A stretch of DNA of 60,000 bases from positions 49,006,758 through 49,066,757 of the forward strand of contig OX485805.1 of NCBI GenBank assembly GCA_950295325.1. Direction: 5' to 3'. Shown in pieces: positions 44,891 to 58,147 of the stretch. The position numbers and the translations under genes were made by a program. The DNA is from Polytrichum commune (taxonomy: Eukaryota > Streptophyta > Polytrichopsida > Polytrichales > Polytrichaceae). The notes beneath the pieces were generated by a model that was not told where the DNA came from, did no database searches, and saw only the letters and a program-made list of their open reading frames with translations. Position 1 is the stretch's first letter; the number at the start of each line of letters is the position of its first letter.

Positions 44891-47800
44891 TCCATGGGGA
44901 TCTTGCCACAACACCAAGATTTAGGATGTGGGTTTTTTGTAATCAAAACATGTTTGGTCCTCCATTTTCCTGAATTATTCTCATGTCTAGTGTGCAAGGT
45001 TTTAAAACATAATGAATTCTTATAAAAAAATTAGTTGTGTGCTATAGTCTCAACCTAGAGACGATGACTTGGTTTTGATGATTCTTCCAACTTAATCTTG
45101 CTTCCATTTTTTAAAGAATGATGTATTCATGTATGTATTCATGTATTCACATGGTAATTGGGTGGGTGTTTATAGGTACGACATAAATCATCACTTCAAT
45201 TTCAACAAATTATACATCCAACTTGTCTTTGCAAGTGGCATAGATGGAGTGTATAACAAGCAAGTCATGCATGTGTACCATGTCATTACACATTTATACA
45301 TGACAATAATCATAGACAACCATATTTCCAAAACAATGTCAATCTCAAACATAGTTAATAGAACCATTAATTTAGGTGTGCAATACACGGACGTCACCAA
45401 ACAATAATAGGGTCCATCGCGTGTTCCCAATTCCCCCTTTGCGAGGCTTTCTAACTTGCCATGCAATTGTCTATGCCAAGTGTGGTCCACAAACCACTAG
45501 TCCTTTCTAGATTCCTTGAATATTCTCATATTGTGCATCGGATTCCCCCACCAACGACCCAAGGTTGGCTTCTAGTGAAGTACTCGTGTGAGATTACAAA
45601 TGGATAATACGTTCGTGTACTCGGGCTTGTAGGTGGCACCCTTGCATGCATTCCCCATTTGCTTAGCTTTTCCACCACTTCATTACCGTTAACGTTTTGG
45701 CAAACGGACAATATGTTTCCCAATAGGTTAGTTATACCCTTCATACACCTTGCTTTGTACGAGATTATTGTAGTGCCTTTCCCCAAGTAGTGGCAATTTA
45801 GATTGTACAATCATCAAATTCTAAATCATGGATGTGCTACACAAGTGACCAAGGGTCGTGAGGAAAAATGACTTAGGGTTTCTCTTGGTCATGGTCGGTG
45901 GTCTGAAGACCATGACCAAGAAAAACCCACATCTCTTTCTAAAAGCCTTTGTCACGGGATATAGAGTAAAGCAAACTTGGACCAGAACGTAGTGTTTTTC
46001 AATGTAAAAAACAAAAGTTACTGAATATACTCGCCTTTCTTCTTCTTTTTCTTTTTTTGGCCAAGACAACCTATCTGGACCTTCTTGTCACAAGATCCAA
46101 GTTACGACCAAACAATATTTGACTTGGGCATGCAAATTTTCATGTCATTTTCATATCACTTTCTCTTTCATTTTTCTAACATGCTCGCCCACAATCAATT
46201 TTACTTTTAGTGACCTTGTGTAGAACAAAGTGGGATCAACATTAAGAATATTAGACAACAGTGGTCATGGTCATTGGTCATTAGTGTAAACATGTCCTCA
46301 TGACACCGCTCAATATTTCCAAACACAAAGACAATGTTTAATGTACAATACGGAATGCAATACATGGAGAACACCATGTATTGTTTTGTGGTGTTTGTAA
46401 TTAGAATTGACGGATTTGAGTAGGGATAATTATAACATGCCTAGCAGGCATTGCAACCAATGACTTGAGTGGTATCAAGTTCACTTGGTCTTTGGTTTTT
46501 GGCTTTGGTGTTTGGTTATTTTAGATTATATATATTTTGGGAACAAACATCCTTCTAATTGCACGGTGATCTATAATAGAGTTGGAAGTTCCAACCACAT
46601 GGATGCATATATGCATCAACCTCAACTACTTTTGTGTTTACATCTATTTTATTATTTATTCTAGATGTTTTAAAATTATGGCATATTTCCATGCTTTGAT
46701 GGATTAGAGATGTTGATGATGTTTCTATGTTAGTTCATCAAATGTACTGATAGAATAATAATCATGGCAATTGTTTATTTACTATCAATTGGATTTTTGG
46801 AATATTTTGACCAAAAAAATCTTTAAAAAAACCCACTTGAGCTCTCGATGTGCCATTTCTTAGTATATTTCATGTGCAAACAAAGTTACTCCACGGGCTT
46901 CTTGTATAGTTTAAAACATCAAAATATCTCGAGTTATACACGGTTTAGGACATTGTTGTCTTTAGATCCGACTTCTATGTGCCGGCCATTCCGATGTAGC
47001 TTCACTTGGGCTCTTTTGATATATTTTGTTGGTTGAGTACTTTTGTGTGGAGTAGAGAGTAGATCTGCCTTGTTGTCAAACATGCAAGATGGAATGTGGT
47101 CAATATCTTGTTTAACCATCTTGGATGTTACGAAAACGGGTTTTTATCAAACTTTGTAGCTTGAACTTTTCAAATAAATACAAATACAAATTGGGGGAGA
47201 TGTTAGACGACTATTACGATTTCAAAATATGATTACATGTAAATATAAGTTGTATTGACTAGTAGTAAATCTGCAACTATGTGTGCTAATCACATCTACT
47301 TTGGTGTGGCGCATCATCATTGATCTACATACATGATACGGCAATCACTAGGTGGGAATCAAAAGAAGGTGAACATGGCACAACAAAAAAAAAATATCAC
47401 ATTGAATTGTGATATATTTAGTGTTAAAGTCTTCATAACATTATCCAAAGTCGTGTCAATGCTCAACACATTGTAGTCTTTAGATGACATAACCTCCCAT
47501 CAAATCATGGTTGAATTTCATAAGTGTAAAAATGTGGATTTAGTGAATAATATGAGTTCAATGTCAAATCCTTGTAAAAGTTTTATATCACATAACATGG
47601 GTTCTCTACAAGTTTAACATGCAATGTATACCATTAAAGTGAAATGGTGCCTCGTTATGGTCTCAATGTGAGCCACGCATGAGTAACTTAGTTGTGACAC
47701 TAGTAGACTATGTGGTTGCGAATAGCAAGTTACAAACAATTGCTTTGTTAAATTGACAAGTTCAATCTAGACCCCTCATAGGTTGGTCATACCAATTTTA

Positions 47801-48135
47801 CAAGCATGTCGTTTAATTTGGGATTGTATCATTTGAGACCATGTTCTTTATTAGTCCACTGGAAATGAAGTTGTAAATCACCCATGAGTGATCGTGACAC
47901 TAGAACAAGACATGGATCCAGACAATAAGTATTGTATAACTGCTATGTTGAAGTGACTCGCTCAATCTAAATCCCTTGTGGATCCATCGGACCAATTCTA
48001 CAAACATCATGTTGTTTGGAACCAAGATGTTTGCAAGGACCGTGTTTGGTATTTAATAAACTAGGAAACATAATCCACTCGGTGCCATACAAGATCCCAT
48101 GTGGATTTTTCATCCATCCACTTTTCTTTAGTCCC
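44891..48135. other. AT-rich spacer, one hairpin, no gene
   Basis: No coding motifs. A perfect 13-bp inverted repeat, cttggtcatggtc (45884-45896) and gaccatgaccaag (45908-45920), forms a hairpin with an 11-bp loop. Confidence 0.55.
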
Positions 48136-48138
48136 TTA

Positions 48139-48369
48139 GGGCCACTTCACACACGAGCCAACTTCACCTTCCAGTGCGAAATGAGCTCAAACGATCTCAA
48201 CCTTTTTTACCAATGAAGATTACAATGGTCTCATGCCTTCATCCTTGTGTGTGAAGTAACCCTCATGGTCTAGTGTAAAGTGAACTTAGACCGTCTCCGG
48301 CTTCTCGACCAATCACATAATTTGTATATCACATGTCACGGGCCCTCAAGCTCTAGTGCAAAGTGGCCC
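48139..48369. mobile_element. Tourist-like MITE, GGGCCACTTCACACACGAG family, copy 1
   Basis: The left end GGGCCACTTCACACACGAG (48139-48157) and right end ctagtgcaaagtggccc (to 48369) are imperfect inverted repeats, with TTA on both sides (48136-48138, 48370-48372). An internal gtgtgtgaagtaaccc (to 48262) is an alternative right end that would make a 124-bp element with weaker TSD. The same left terminus starts the element at 53748. A 3-bp TWA duplication points to PIF/Harbinger. Confidence 0.6.
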
Positions 48370-48640
48370 TTAGTGGAAACAAAGGTGGGGTGTCGGCACA
48401 AGCGACAAGCCAACACACGTGGAGTGAGAGGGTGGGAGACGGAAAGGAAAACAAGTAAACAACCGGGGGGGCAACTATTCCTTTCCATTCTATTCTATGA
48501 TTGGGCAAGGGACGGGGATTTCCACAACCGAACAATGTTGGGGCAGCGCCCCTTGAATCCCGACCAACTGTCACTCCATGTTTCAAGTAGCCTTGCTTTG
48601 CCTTGCCTTTACTATATGTACCTCTATGCCTATACTTATA

Positions 48641-49985
48641 CAGTCTAACCTCGTTAGTACGACACTCATTAAGACGACACCCTCGATATTACATCACATT
48701 TTTGCGCGACCAAACTTCTTAGTTCAAAACTCCCTCTTTTAGACGACTACGACACTCGATAATACGACACTTAGAGCGTGCATTTTGTCATATTAAAGAG
48801 GGAATAAATGTTAAAATTCCTTTCATCCATGATATGTACATCTAGAATACATCCATTTTCACTTGGGAACTACTTGAGAACTTCACTTATCATTGGGAAC
48901 TTAATGATAATTAGGGTTACAAGTGTAGAATGGACTTGGTTTAGGGTTAGAGGGGCCTCCTCCCTAGTATGTTGCCTCTTGTGCACTCTCTTGGATTCTT
49001 GCAATCTCCAATCTTTGTGCACTCTCTTGCACTCTTACATGACTTTGGTATTCCTCCCCCCCCAATGTGACAAGCGTAGTGCAACCTTTGGATCAAGGTA
49101 TAATAGCATCTTTCAAAAGTCAATACAAGAAGAAACTTTTGCAATGGGTTTTGTCACAATATGATGATGCTACATTGAAGGACTTAAGGAAGGTGGTGCC
49201 CAATATCAGACAAGCTATCATGTGGAGTTATGAAGTATGGAGTGAGTTGGATGCACAAATAGTCAGGAATTGTTGGAGGATGGCGCGTATATTACCTGCA
49301 ACATGGAATGCCGATTTTGCCTTAGTTGATGAAAGGGAGAAGAATAGAATGCGAGAAGAATCAGATGAACTTGGTGCTCTGATTTCAAAATTGCGATTGG
49401 GTGATGATGAGATGTCTATCGAGACTTATATTCAGATGGAAGGGGAAGAGATTACTGAGCTAGAATTGACAACTGATGAGTTGGTGGATGCCGCTTTGGG
49501 AGTCAATCATGCACAAGGCTTTGATCTCAATGTTGATTTGCATTCAGTAGATGTGGATGATGTTGCTCCACCTACAGTAAAGCTTAGTGATGCTAAACAT
49601 CATGCATCATTGTTGTCTAATTTCTTATTAGCCAACTCTTTACATTTTGGTGTTAATGAAATTATTAGTTTTCAAAAGCTAGTAGGGAATTTAGAGAAGA
49701 TGACAGTTGCTAACTTAGGTAGGCAACACCAAAGATCTTTGAACTCTCATTTCAAGAGTTCTTGAGAATTTTTGTATTTGTTTGGAGTTATAAGTTATTA
49801 TTTCATACACTTCCTAAACCCTAAACTCAATGTATATGGTTTGAATCTCATATTTCTTATGTTTTTGTTTTCCCTCGATAGTACGACAATTTTAGGCCAT
49901 TTGTCATATTAACGAGAAGACGACACCTCGATAATACGACATTTTTTGCGTTTCCCAAAGGTGTCATACTAAAGAGGGAGAACAG
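48641..49985 (+). mobile_element. Pogo/Tigger-like (Tc1/mariner superfamily) element, internally deleted
   Basis: 25-bp imperfect terminal inverted repeats start CAGTCTAACCTCGTTAGTAC at 48641 and mirror ...gtcatactaaagagggagaacag ending at 49985. TA flanks both ends (48639-48640, 49986-49987), the duplication made by Tc1/mariner elements. Subterminal ctcgataatacgac-type repeats recur several times at both ends. At 1345 bp, with only the C-terminal third of a transposase, it lacks the DNA-binding domain and the start of the catalytic core, so it is non-autonomous. Confidence 0.88.
49058..49765 (+). pseudogene. Pogo-like DDE transposase, C-terminal fragment
   Basis: The frame reads PPNVTSVVQPLDQGIIASFK from about 49058, the conserved block around the third catalytic Asp (in PLDQG) of pogo/Tigger DDE_1 transposases. 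It continues KKKLLQWVLSQYDD, then WRMARILPATWNADF and an acidic tail ending RSLNSHFKSS and TGA at 49763-49765. No CENP-B-type helix-turn-helix and no first or second catalytic Asp are present, because the element joins its left end almost directly to this block. The frame itself is open for over 230 codons, so loss was by deletion rather than slow decay. A full transposase of this group is usually about 450-550 residues. Confidence 0.88.
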
Positions 49986-49987
49986 TA

Positions 49988-52900
49988 CCCCAATATTGTT
50001 GGGGACGCCAAAACTCGGTTCCCATGATGTACCTTAAAACCCACTTTATTTGGAAGTCCAACAACAACATATCTTGGGCTCTAGAACGAACACGGGGGCT
50101 ACATTCTCAATGGCCACATCGTAAACACGTACGAGATATAATGGAGTGCTTCAATTGGAGGGAGGTTTGGGGATGTAACCTTTACCTTTTTGAAGGTTCG
50201 AGGAGGCCTCAAAGTGTCGTGCGGAGGGGACCAAGGGGTTCGAGCTTACTTATTCATATCCAAAGTTCAAAGTGTCAAAGTGGCCATGTCTAAAATTGCC
50301 CTTTTGATCTCACGCATCGTTTCAATCATATCATACATGGGTGTATAAAAGTTGAGTTATAAGGAGGTTTGTGCTCGTATGAATGACATGGACTCAACTG
50401 CATATGACGTGTATATAACATTGTTGTCGCATTTGACACATCTGTCATTTTTCATATGTTGTGTTGGATGTGTATTCAATATCATAGGCCCAACATGTAT
50501 ATTCAATAGTTCATGGATTATCGGTTTTCTTTTATCACATACGATTTAAGCCGTATGAACCTTAACTATCATTGTGCATGAAAATAAAGTTGTTACCATG
50601 GTTTTCAATTGACATTTGTATGGTAACATTGTTTGTGAGTCTTCATGCCCTTTTGATATTTTTATTTTAAAAAAGAAAGGAATCCTCAAGAAAGTGACCT
50701 TTTACTTTTGAATATATGTTGATAAAGAGTCTTGGTGAGGGTTGTCACATGCATGCGTTACAAACATCCATCTACAACCTAAGCCAATTGAAGGATAATC
50801 ACCACAAATAAGTTGCTTATTGAAGCATGTCAAGTATAACAAGCTTCCCATTGCTTAATGATGTCGTTATGAAGGTGTTTGCATTGTACTCCCCACAATA
50901 CACATCCAAGGTGGATCCCCAAACAATTTAGTGGTTACAAGTAACAACTTCATCATAGTTTGGACATGAGAGTTGACTAATGTTGTCATGACTAATATGA
51001 TCACTAAGTTTACAAGTTTCACGGCCCACACAAGTGCCAGAGTGTAAGTGCATTGCCATCAGTTTTCTTAGTGACCAACATCCACAAGCTTCATCCTCTT
51101 TGCTGAGAGAGCCAAAGTGTGCTCTTGAGTCACACCCTGTCACATTAAGTACTAGTCAATACTTGTATTTTTCTTTGTTTTCTTCTAGGTAAGATGTCAG
51201 GTTGCCCATGGAAAAACATGATCAAGATAAGAGAGAGAGAGACTATTGGCACATAAAAAATAAATTCTATATTGTGATTTTTAGCCGCCACAAATTTGAT
51301 AATATGAATCCCCTAGAAAACGCAAATGTTGCCACCATGCTTGGGCTCCAAGGAACGAGGATTATTGGTTGACGTTATTCCTCCTCACTTTCTCCAACAC
51401 CTATGTGAGTGGTCTCGATCTTCAAGTTTGGGGTATTATTCTACCGACTGGGCCACATCCTAATAAGGGGCATGTTTTTGAGGTTCTATTGGAATATCCA
51501 CAAAACGAGATCGATGCACAAGTTAAACGGCTCATCAAGATACGCACATGACTACCATTGACCATTTTAAATCTATTCGTCCCTTGTTTGAGAGAATCAT
51601 GTTGATGTGAATGAAACACGTAGGTTGGCGTGAATGAGAGATGTTTTCCACTTGATCAAAGCCGCAAGGTCAAATGTAAACCCTAAGGCAAGAATTCCAT
51701 ATGTAAACCCTAAGGCATCGTTACATCGTAAATTCCATATGATGAATTTACGATTTGTTTGAGTTAAATAGGGTAGCATTCTACGATATTCTAGAGCCAA
51801 GTTGTTTTTGGGGGTTGAACCTAAGTCCAATGTCATGTACATTCATATGTGCAATTCGGTTGCCCCACATTAATTTCTTGACATTCCATGCAATTCTAAA
51901 TATTTATCACCTTAATAACAATAACAAATATTATATTGTTTAACGTGGTCGCTATACATATGAATGAACAAAGTTAGAAGTTTTGTGATTTGATTTTGAC
52001 CCAAGGCAACCTATTTGTGAAGACATCCTAATTGCGCATATCAGTGTAGCTTTTGGGGTTTGTCAAAGGTTAGTTTGCATTTTGTTTTTTTTTATGGCAT
52101 GGCATTGACATATAATATTACGATGTGTCATCAATTATATAAAACTAGCATGATTGGAAAATGATGCGAGTTATCATGTATGGGATGGAACCAAAATACA
52201 ATTGCCCCGGGGGAACCAATGCAACCCGAGGAAAATCAAAAAATAATGCCCAAAGTTATCATGTATGTCCACTATTTGACATGGTGTAAATATGAGGTGT
52301 GATAATCTATATACAACATACAACGTGGTGATGGTAGTGGGCGTTGCCCCAATGTTCCCAAAAAGGAGGGGACCATGTTAATTTGAAGTGTCTTATGCAC
52401 AAGTGCAATGGACTAGGATGGCATGAGCACACACTCGTTGATTGAAAAGTGCACCAAACATCATGAATACATGATAATGCTAAAAATCCCTTATATTTGG
52501 TGTGAGTCACGATCTACCTATGTCATTAATAGGATGAGAGAGAGAGAGAGAGAAATTCCATGCAACCTTGTATTTAAACCATGGCTTTGTGATGTGCACA
52601 TGACTTAAATGCAAAAATGTTGGAACCCACTTACGATTCAAAATTATCTTTTTCTAAATGTAATAGAAACTATTACATACTCGAACAAGGATATGTGGAT
52701 GGATAAAATACAAATGTATGTCAATTAACATATGGCATATATTACCCGGACCCCCTCCCCCCCTTGTGGACATGTATGCCACAAATGCCCATTATTCGGC
52801 CAATTATTTGAGGCAACCATGTAAGAAGGTGGAAAATGTTAGGAACCCTTTGTAGCCCAAACACAATTCCTTAAAATATATGCGACATAATATTTAACAC

Positions 52901-53176
52901 AAGACACTCTGTATCGGCATAAGAAACTCAAGTTGAGATGAGTCGACCGAAACTCAGTAAGGCTCATGACTATACCATACCCCCTGACATGATTGCCAAC
53001 AAACCACATAATAATCGGTGTAGCTACCATACCACAACAGTCTATTAGGCTTGTGGCAAATATTATAATAAAAGATTCGCCCCTTGGATGGACTCGACTC
53101 AGCTTCACATATGACCACATATTATGCCGTGTGTGAAGTTAAGTCAAGCATTCGAGAGGTGCATCGCAGTTGGGTG
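49988..53176. other. AT-rich spacer, nothing assignable
   Basis: Only short unsupported frames. Simple (GA)n runs lie near 51228-51241 and at 52536-52553. No repeat ends or RNA genes recognised. Confidence 0.5.
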
Positions 53177-53301
53177 CACTACTAAAAACATGGTAGTCTC
53201 ACGACATAACGATGATTCGGCACGAATTGACCATAATGGCTCGGGCCTGACACCTTCGTGTCGAATCGTCGTGTCGTGAAACTACCACATTTCGAGTAGT
53301 G
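53177..53301. mobile_element. 125-bp CACTA-like foldback MITE
   Basis: Starts CACTACTAAAAAC (53177) and ends ...TTTCGAGTAGTG (53301). The two halves, about 50 bp each, are imperfect reverse complements (shared tggtagt, tcacgaca, attcg, cacgaa blocks), so nearly the whole element folds into one hairpin. CACTA termini define the En/Spm superfamily, which makes 3-bp duplications; the flanks here are gtg and atg (two of three). No coding capacity. Confidence 0.75.
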
Positions 53302-53747
53302 ATGGCTTTGGACTCGCTCCATGAAACCGGGGTGAAAGTTCATGGAACTCCCCCGGACTTCAAAGCGAGAGCCAATGAGGGCGTGGCACCCAAGCCACCG
53401 AATACTATTGAGTAACCAAGTTAGGTTATATATGTGCCGTTTCCTCACCGTTGCACTACGAAAAGCTCCCGGGAGGAGGAGTCGGGGCCAATGTATAATA
53501 AACAAGTTCACTTAATTAAACTTGTCCCTTTACGACTAGGTCAAGGGTGACGACCGCTTCAAGGGAATCGGAGGGCCAAGCTTGGGTACCTCAAAAGCAG
53601 CGAATGGTAAGAATGTGGGCTTTCCCCCAACATATGGGACTCTTTGGCAACTCGAAAGTGCAAGGGTAATTTCCGCACCCGATTGTTATAATACTATTCT
53701 TCGGAGGAAGTACGCGAGTCTCGGCTCACACCGATACACCGCACTAA

Positions 53748-54078
53748 GGGCCACTTCACACACGAGACCAAACGTCCGTGACCGTTGCATTCTAAGGTCC
53801 TTCATTGGTCGAAGAGGCGGTGACGTCCGAGTTCGCTAAAAAGGTGAAGGCCTGAGAGTCCAACAAAATGATCATGGATGAAAAGTTTGCATGGATTTCT
53901 ATAGGGTAGATTATAAATGATATTTTGTGTTATGTTGGAATTTGCGTCAGGCCCATCTCCAAGAGGTAGGCCTGATGTGAATTCCAGTAGACCATGTGGG
54001 TGGTACAACCTTTGGATGAGAATCATGGGCCCTCACAAGTATCCGGTCATGGCCTTTGACTCGTGTGTGAAGTGGACC
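53748..54078. mobile_element. Tourist-like MITE, GGGCCACTTCACACACGAG family, copy 2 (331 bp)
   Basis: Termini GGGCCACTTCACACACGAG (53748-53766) and CTCGTGTGTGAAGTGGACC (54060-54078) are inverted with one mismatch, and similarity continues inward to about 36 bp. Identical TAA duplications flank it (53745-53747, 54079-54081). Short non-coding interior. The 3-bp TAA target duplication and GG-terminus fit PIF/Harbinger-derived MITEs. Confidence 0.82.
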
Positions 54079-54081
54079 TAA

Positions 54082-56625
54082 ACATGTGATTTAGTGTGGT
54101 CCACATTATTCATCATCAACCCACGTTAATTGTCTTGCAATTAATGGGTGGTAACTAGAGAGGGTGCCATACACCATGTTGTGCTACATGACAAGTCATG
54201 AAGATCGTTGTAATAAACATGGGTACATCGATTCTAATGTCGCATTAAATAAAATAAAAAATTGGTTGTTTTTTCTTCTTCTCATACACAAGTACAGTAT
54301 GTAATTGGGGCTAAGGATATTGAAAGAGAACTTTAGAAATTGATATTTGGTGGGTCATGGTATTCAAAACATTCACAGGAAATGTTCAAGCTGTGTATGG
54401 ATTTAATACCATGGAACTTTGCAATGCTTTATGTGCAATATAGAGTGGACACCAGTATAGCATTGAAGAATGCAATAACATCCAATGCTTGACATTGCAA
54501 GAATCAGTACATAACAAGTCTTCAAATCATAACTCTAGTCTGTTTAGTTTATATGATATCCAATTTTGAATAGGATGCTTGTGAAATGAAATTTAACCAA
54601 CACATGGGTCATAATGTTGTTAAGTCAATGTTATGCTCAACCCTTTTGAGAAGGGGGAACTTAGGTCCATTGAGTTGGTTGCAAATGATTTAGTCACTAT
54701 TCTTGGCATCCAAAGTTGGTGGAGTGTATAAGATTCAACACAAAGAGGCATGACATTGTCCATTTTCCATGGTTCATGGCTTTTGATGCTTTGGGAAGGG
54801 GTCCTAATTTGACTGGGTTTGACATGATGTTATTATGCTCAAAACTCATGCAACACATACTCCTTTGGTAAGATGAATTCACATAAGTGCAAACTCAATT
54901 TCACGAGTTTACAAATCAATTTAGCAATAGGTTCTACCAATTCCATTGGTATCATGAACCAAATTCATTGTATAGATAACCAATTTAACTTGAACTTTCA
55001 ACCAAATTCACTACATGTTGTGAATAATTTCATGATTTGGTACCCATATTCACAGCTTCACACAATCAATTTCATGAAATGTATAATTTTATTCCACAAA
55101 GAATGGTATATGGATCTTATTTCATTAATGTGACCCAATATAGTGATGTTCGATGATTTTGGAGATCATTTTGTCATATATGGCTTTTGATGTGTCCAAA
55201 TACCTATTATGCAACATTGAGAAATGGACTATATGATGGCAATAAAAAGTATATGTGTCCAACATCTTCAAAAGCTCGTTGTATTTCACAATATCTATGA
55301 AATGGGACATTGTCCACGGACAATTGTCAATCAAGGCTATGAATGACCTCGGTATGAATGAATTCTAAAAACTTGTGTATATTACATGCACCAAGCGTGA
55401 CATTGTGTGCAATGATTCCTTCACAACCGACTACAACCACCAAAGATACATAAAATCAGTTTGGAAGGTTCATGAAGTTGCTAGAAGTAAAGGTCCACTG
55501 TCAAGAAATTGAGGTGTGTCACACGTCAAGTCAATTTAGAAAAATCATAAACTAATTTAGAAGGTTCATGAAATTAGTAGAACACTTTGGTAACATTGGT
55601 TGGAAGGTTCATGAACTAGCTTGGAACCTTCATGAAGTTGAGTTCGCACTTTTGTGAAGTCATCTTACCAAAGGATTATTTTTCTCTATGTGACATCGGG
55701 ATCGACATGGTAACATGATTGGTAGAATTCTTTGGTGGACATTGTATAAATCCATGTGAATTTGGTCTTGAATTCCGACACATAACTTCTATTCTATGTA
55801 GAAAACATCGTTCGTTTATTAGGAGAGAGAATTTTGGAATTTTGTGGGATTTTAGTTTTCCACCCATTATCTACGTTAAACTTCATCTCAACTAGACCCA
55901 CGTTGTTGTTTTATCCATATTTTTTTTCATTGGACTACTACTTATGATTGGTTCTTATAGTAATGACAAGTGACTAGTGACCATGACTACCGTTTTCTAA
56001 AATCTCTTGTTGGTTGAGAAATGAGAGGCAGTCCCATTACGTTTTACACAATGTCACCTAAATATAAAAGTGACACCTAGTGAGTATGTTAGAAACGAAT
56101 GAGAAAGTGACATGGAAATCTTACTTGTCCATAAATGGATGTTTGTTGATCACCCGCATCTTATGGCAAAATAACCCAAATAAGTTGTTTCAATGGGAAA
56201 TAAGCATGACCGTGTCATAAGAACACTCAATTTTTAGAATTGCTTGACTTTAGCATACTCTATTCTATTTTATTATTTAATATTCTTACCTTCATTAAAA
56301 ACATTGCATCATGGTCTAGGTTTGCTTCACACTTATGACTCGTGACCACAACTTCTAATATGTGACGTGGAATTCTTTTGGTCATGGTCTTTGGATCGTT
56401 GACTATAAGCACAACACATCATAAATCGTGTATTCTTGTGGGCACTAGTCACATATGTAAAACAACCCTTAGCTTCAATTCAATACTCATTTCAAGTGAA
56501 CAATTCTCCTATTGTTGTAACATGTGGACTGTTTTATTTTTATTTGTTGGAATTTAATTTTTAGGTTTAGAATTTCATCCATAATAGAAAGTCGATGAGA
56601 TACGTTCTTAACCCACAATGATTGG
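54082..56625. other. AT-rich spacer, nothing assignable
   Basis: No gene motifs. A gaaggttcatgaa motif recurs at about 55461, 55559 and 55600, with an inverted copy near 55618. Short frames near 54697-55334 are unsupported. Confidence 0.5.
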
Positions 56626-56786
56626 GTACACTCTAGCCCCCCTAAAATCATGCATGTGGTAACCAAAAGCACGTGACATTAAGGAGGTGTGCAATCTTAA
56701 CATGAATGCATGATAATAGAGGATTGGTGTAACATGTGACATTATTGAATAATACAAAGTCAACATTGCAATATTGACAATGATGA
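56626..56786. repeat. Dispersed repeat, copy 3
   Basis: Diverged copy of 15097-15265: acactctag..., gtggtaaccaaa, aacatgaatgcatgataata and acatgtgacattattgaata in the same order and orientation. Confidence 0.65.
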
Positions 56787-57458
56787 CAACGTGATGCACG
56801 TGGTTTGAATTCTTTGGTGGATTATTTAAATGTCAAAACCCATGACATGTGATAGGGAAATGTGACATCAAGGAGGGATATTTAAAATGAGCACATCCGT
56901 TCCCTAGGGTCTAGGGATATAAGAGAGAGAGAGGGAGTGACATTACGGAGGGTGACATTACGGAGGTTAGGATGTATGTTCTGTTTACTTGTATTTAATG
57001 TGGTGTATTCATATCATCAAATTCTTCAGTTGGATTGGGCCCTAGCATCCCACACGTTTGTTCTTGGATCTCACACTTCCCAGTCTAAACACGAATATGA
57101 TTAAAGGGATAAAATGGTCCTTCAACCAAGTATAGCCTCTTTAGTAAGTTTCGTTGACTAGTCATGGTGCACACACCACCGCTAGCCCTGAAGTGCAGAA
57201 CTCATGTATGAAATGTGAACGACTGGAGTTCAACCATAGTGGGGTCAAAAGCATCCATGTTTCCATTGTATCTTTTGAATAATATATTTCTCATTAAAAA
57301 ATGTTATGATACCATAACATCACTAAGCATTAAGGTGCTTCACCCCTAGTGCCGAGCATTGTGGGAGAATAATGCCTCCTTATGTTGGACTACCTTCATA
57401 AAATGAACAATATTTAGCTTGAGTATTGTTCACTCTGTGACCTTTACAAGAGAGTTGA

Positions 57459-57500
57459 TTATATATATATATACATATATATACATGTGTGTGTGTGTGT
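57459..57500. repeat. (TA)n/(TG)n compound microsatellite
   Basis: tatatatata runs broken by two ac dinucleotides, then gtgtgtgtgtgtgt. Confidence 0.9.
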
Positions 57501-57780
57501 TTGTGACCTATTTGTGGGTTGCATGGGGCCTAACATCAGCTAGGCAGGTCAAATCCATCCTCGATGTTGGTGTGTCATGAATCTACCATGCACTATTCGA
57601 GGATGAGCACTAGGATGCCACTCATAGAAAAGGGAACCTAGGTTTTAGGCTCTCTGATGTTGTGACTATACACGCATAATAATAAAATTGTTTAAGCGAA
57701 GAACGGCGTAATATGAAATTTGTGAGGCAAGCATGATGAACAAAAGGGATTAACTTAGCATGTTAGTGCCCTAACAATGG

Positions 57781-58066
57781 TGTGCGAGGGGCCAAGGCGC
57801 AACATCCACCTCTTTGAGTTGGGCCCCCATCACTATTATCCAAGGTGAAAATATAGTCAATTTTATTATAGCTTGCAATTTTTCCCTTCAAAACAAAATT
57901 GACACCGGAATGAGCATCATATGCCCCAAATTAATCTAGAGATACCCACTTGAAATGAATTAACCACAAATCTATGGGGGTCAAGTTTTTCCTAGACCCA
58001 ATTTACCTTGGTAAGAGTGGTGGGGGCCCAACTCAAAGAGGTAGGTGTGTAGCCTTGGCCTGCACA
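57781..58066. mobile_element. Foldback element with about 60-bp inverted arms
   Basis: The left arm (57781-57845) contains ccacctctttgagttgggcc and the right arm (58005-58066) its reverse complement ggcccaactcaaagaggtag. Similarity continues outward (ggccaaggc) and inward (atcactattatccaagg versus ccttggtaagagtggt). The 160-bp centre is unique. No clear target duplication. This is a typical MITE or foldback layout. Confidence 0.72.
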
Positions 58067-58147
58067 AGGTCATAGTCCTCAAATTAATTAATAATACTTA
58101 TGATTGAATAATGATGCATTAACAAAACTTGGTGGAACCCATAAGTA

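Noticed and set aside
48808-49057. Frame at 48808-49164 as the start of the pogo transposase
   Set aside because: In another frame from the conserved PPNVTSVVQPLDQG block and without helix-turn-helix motifs.
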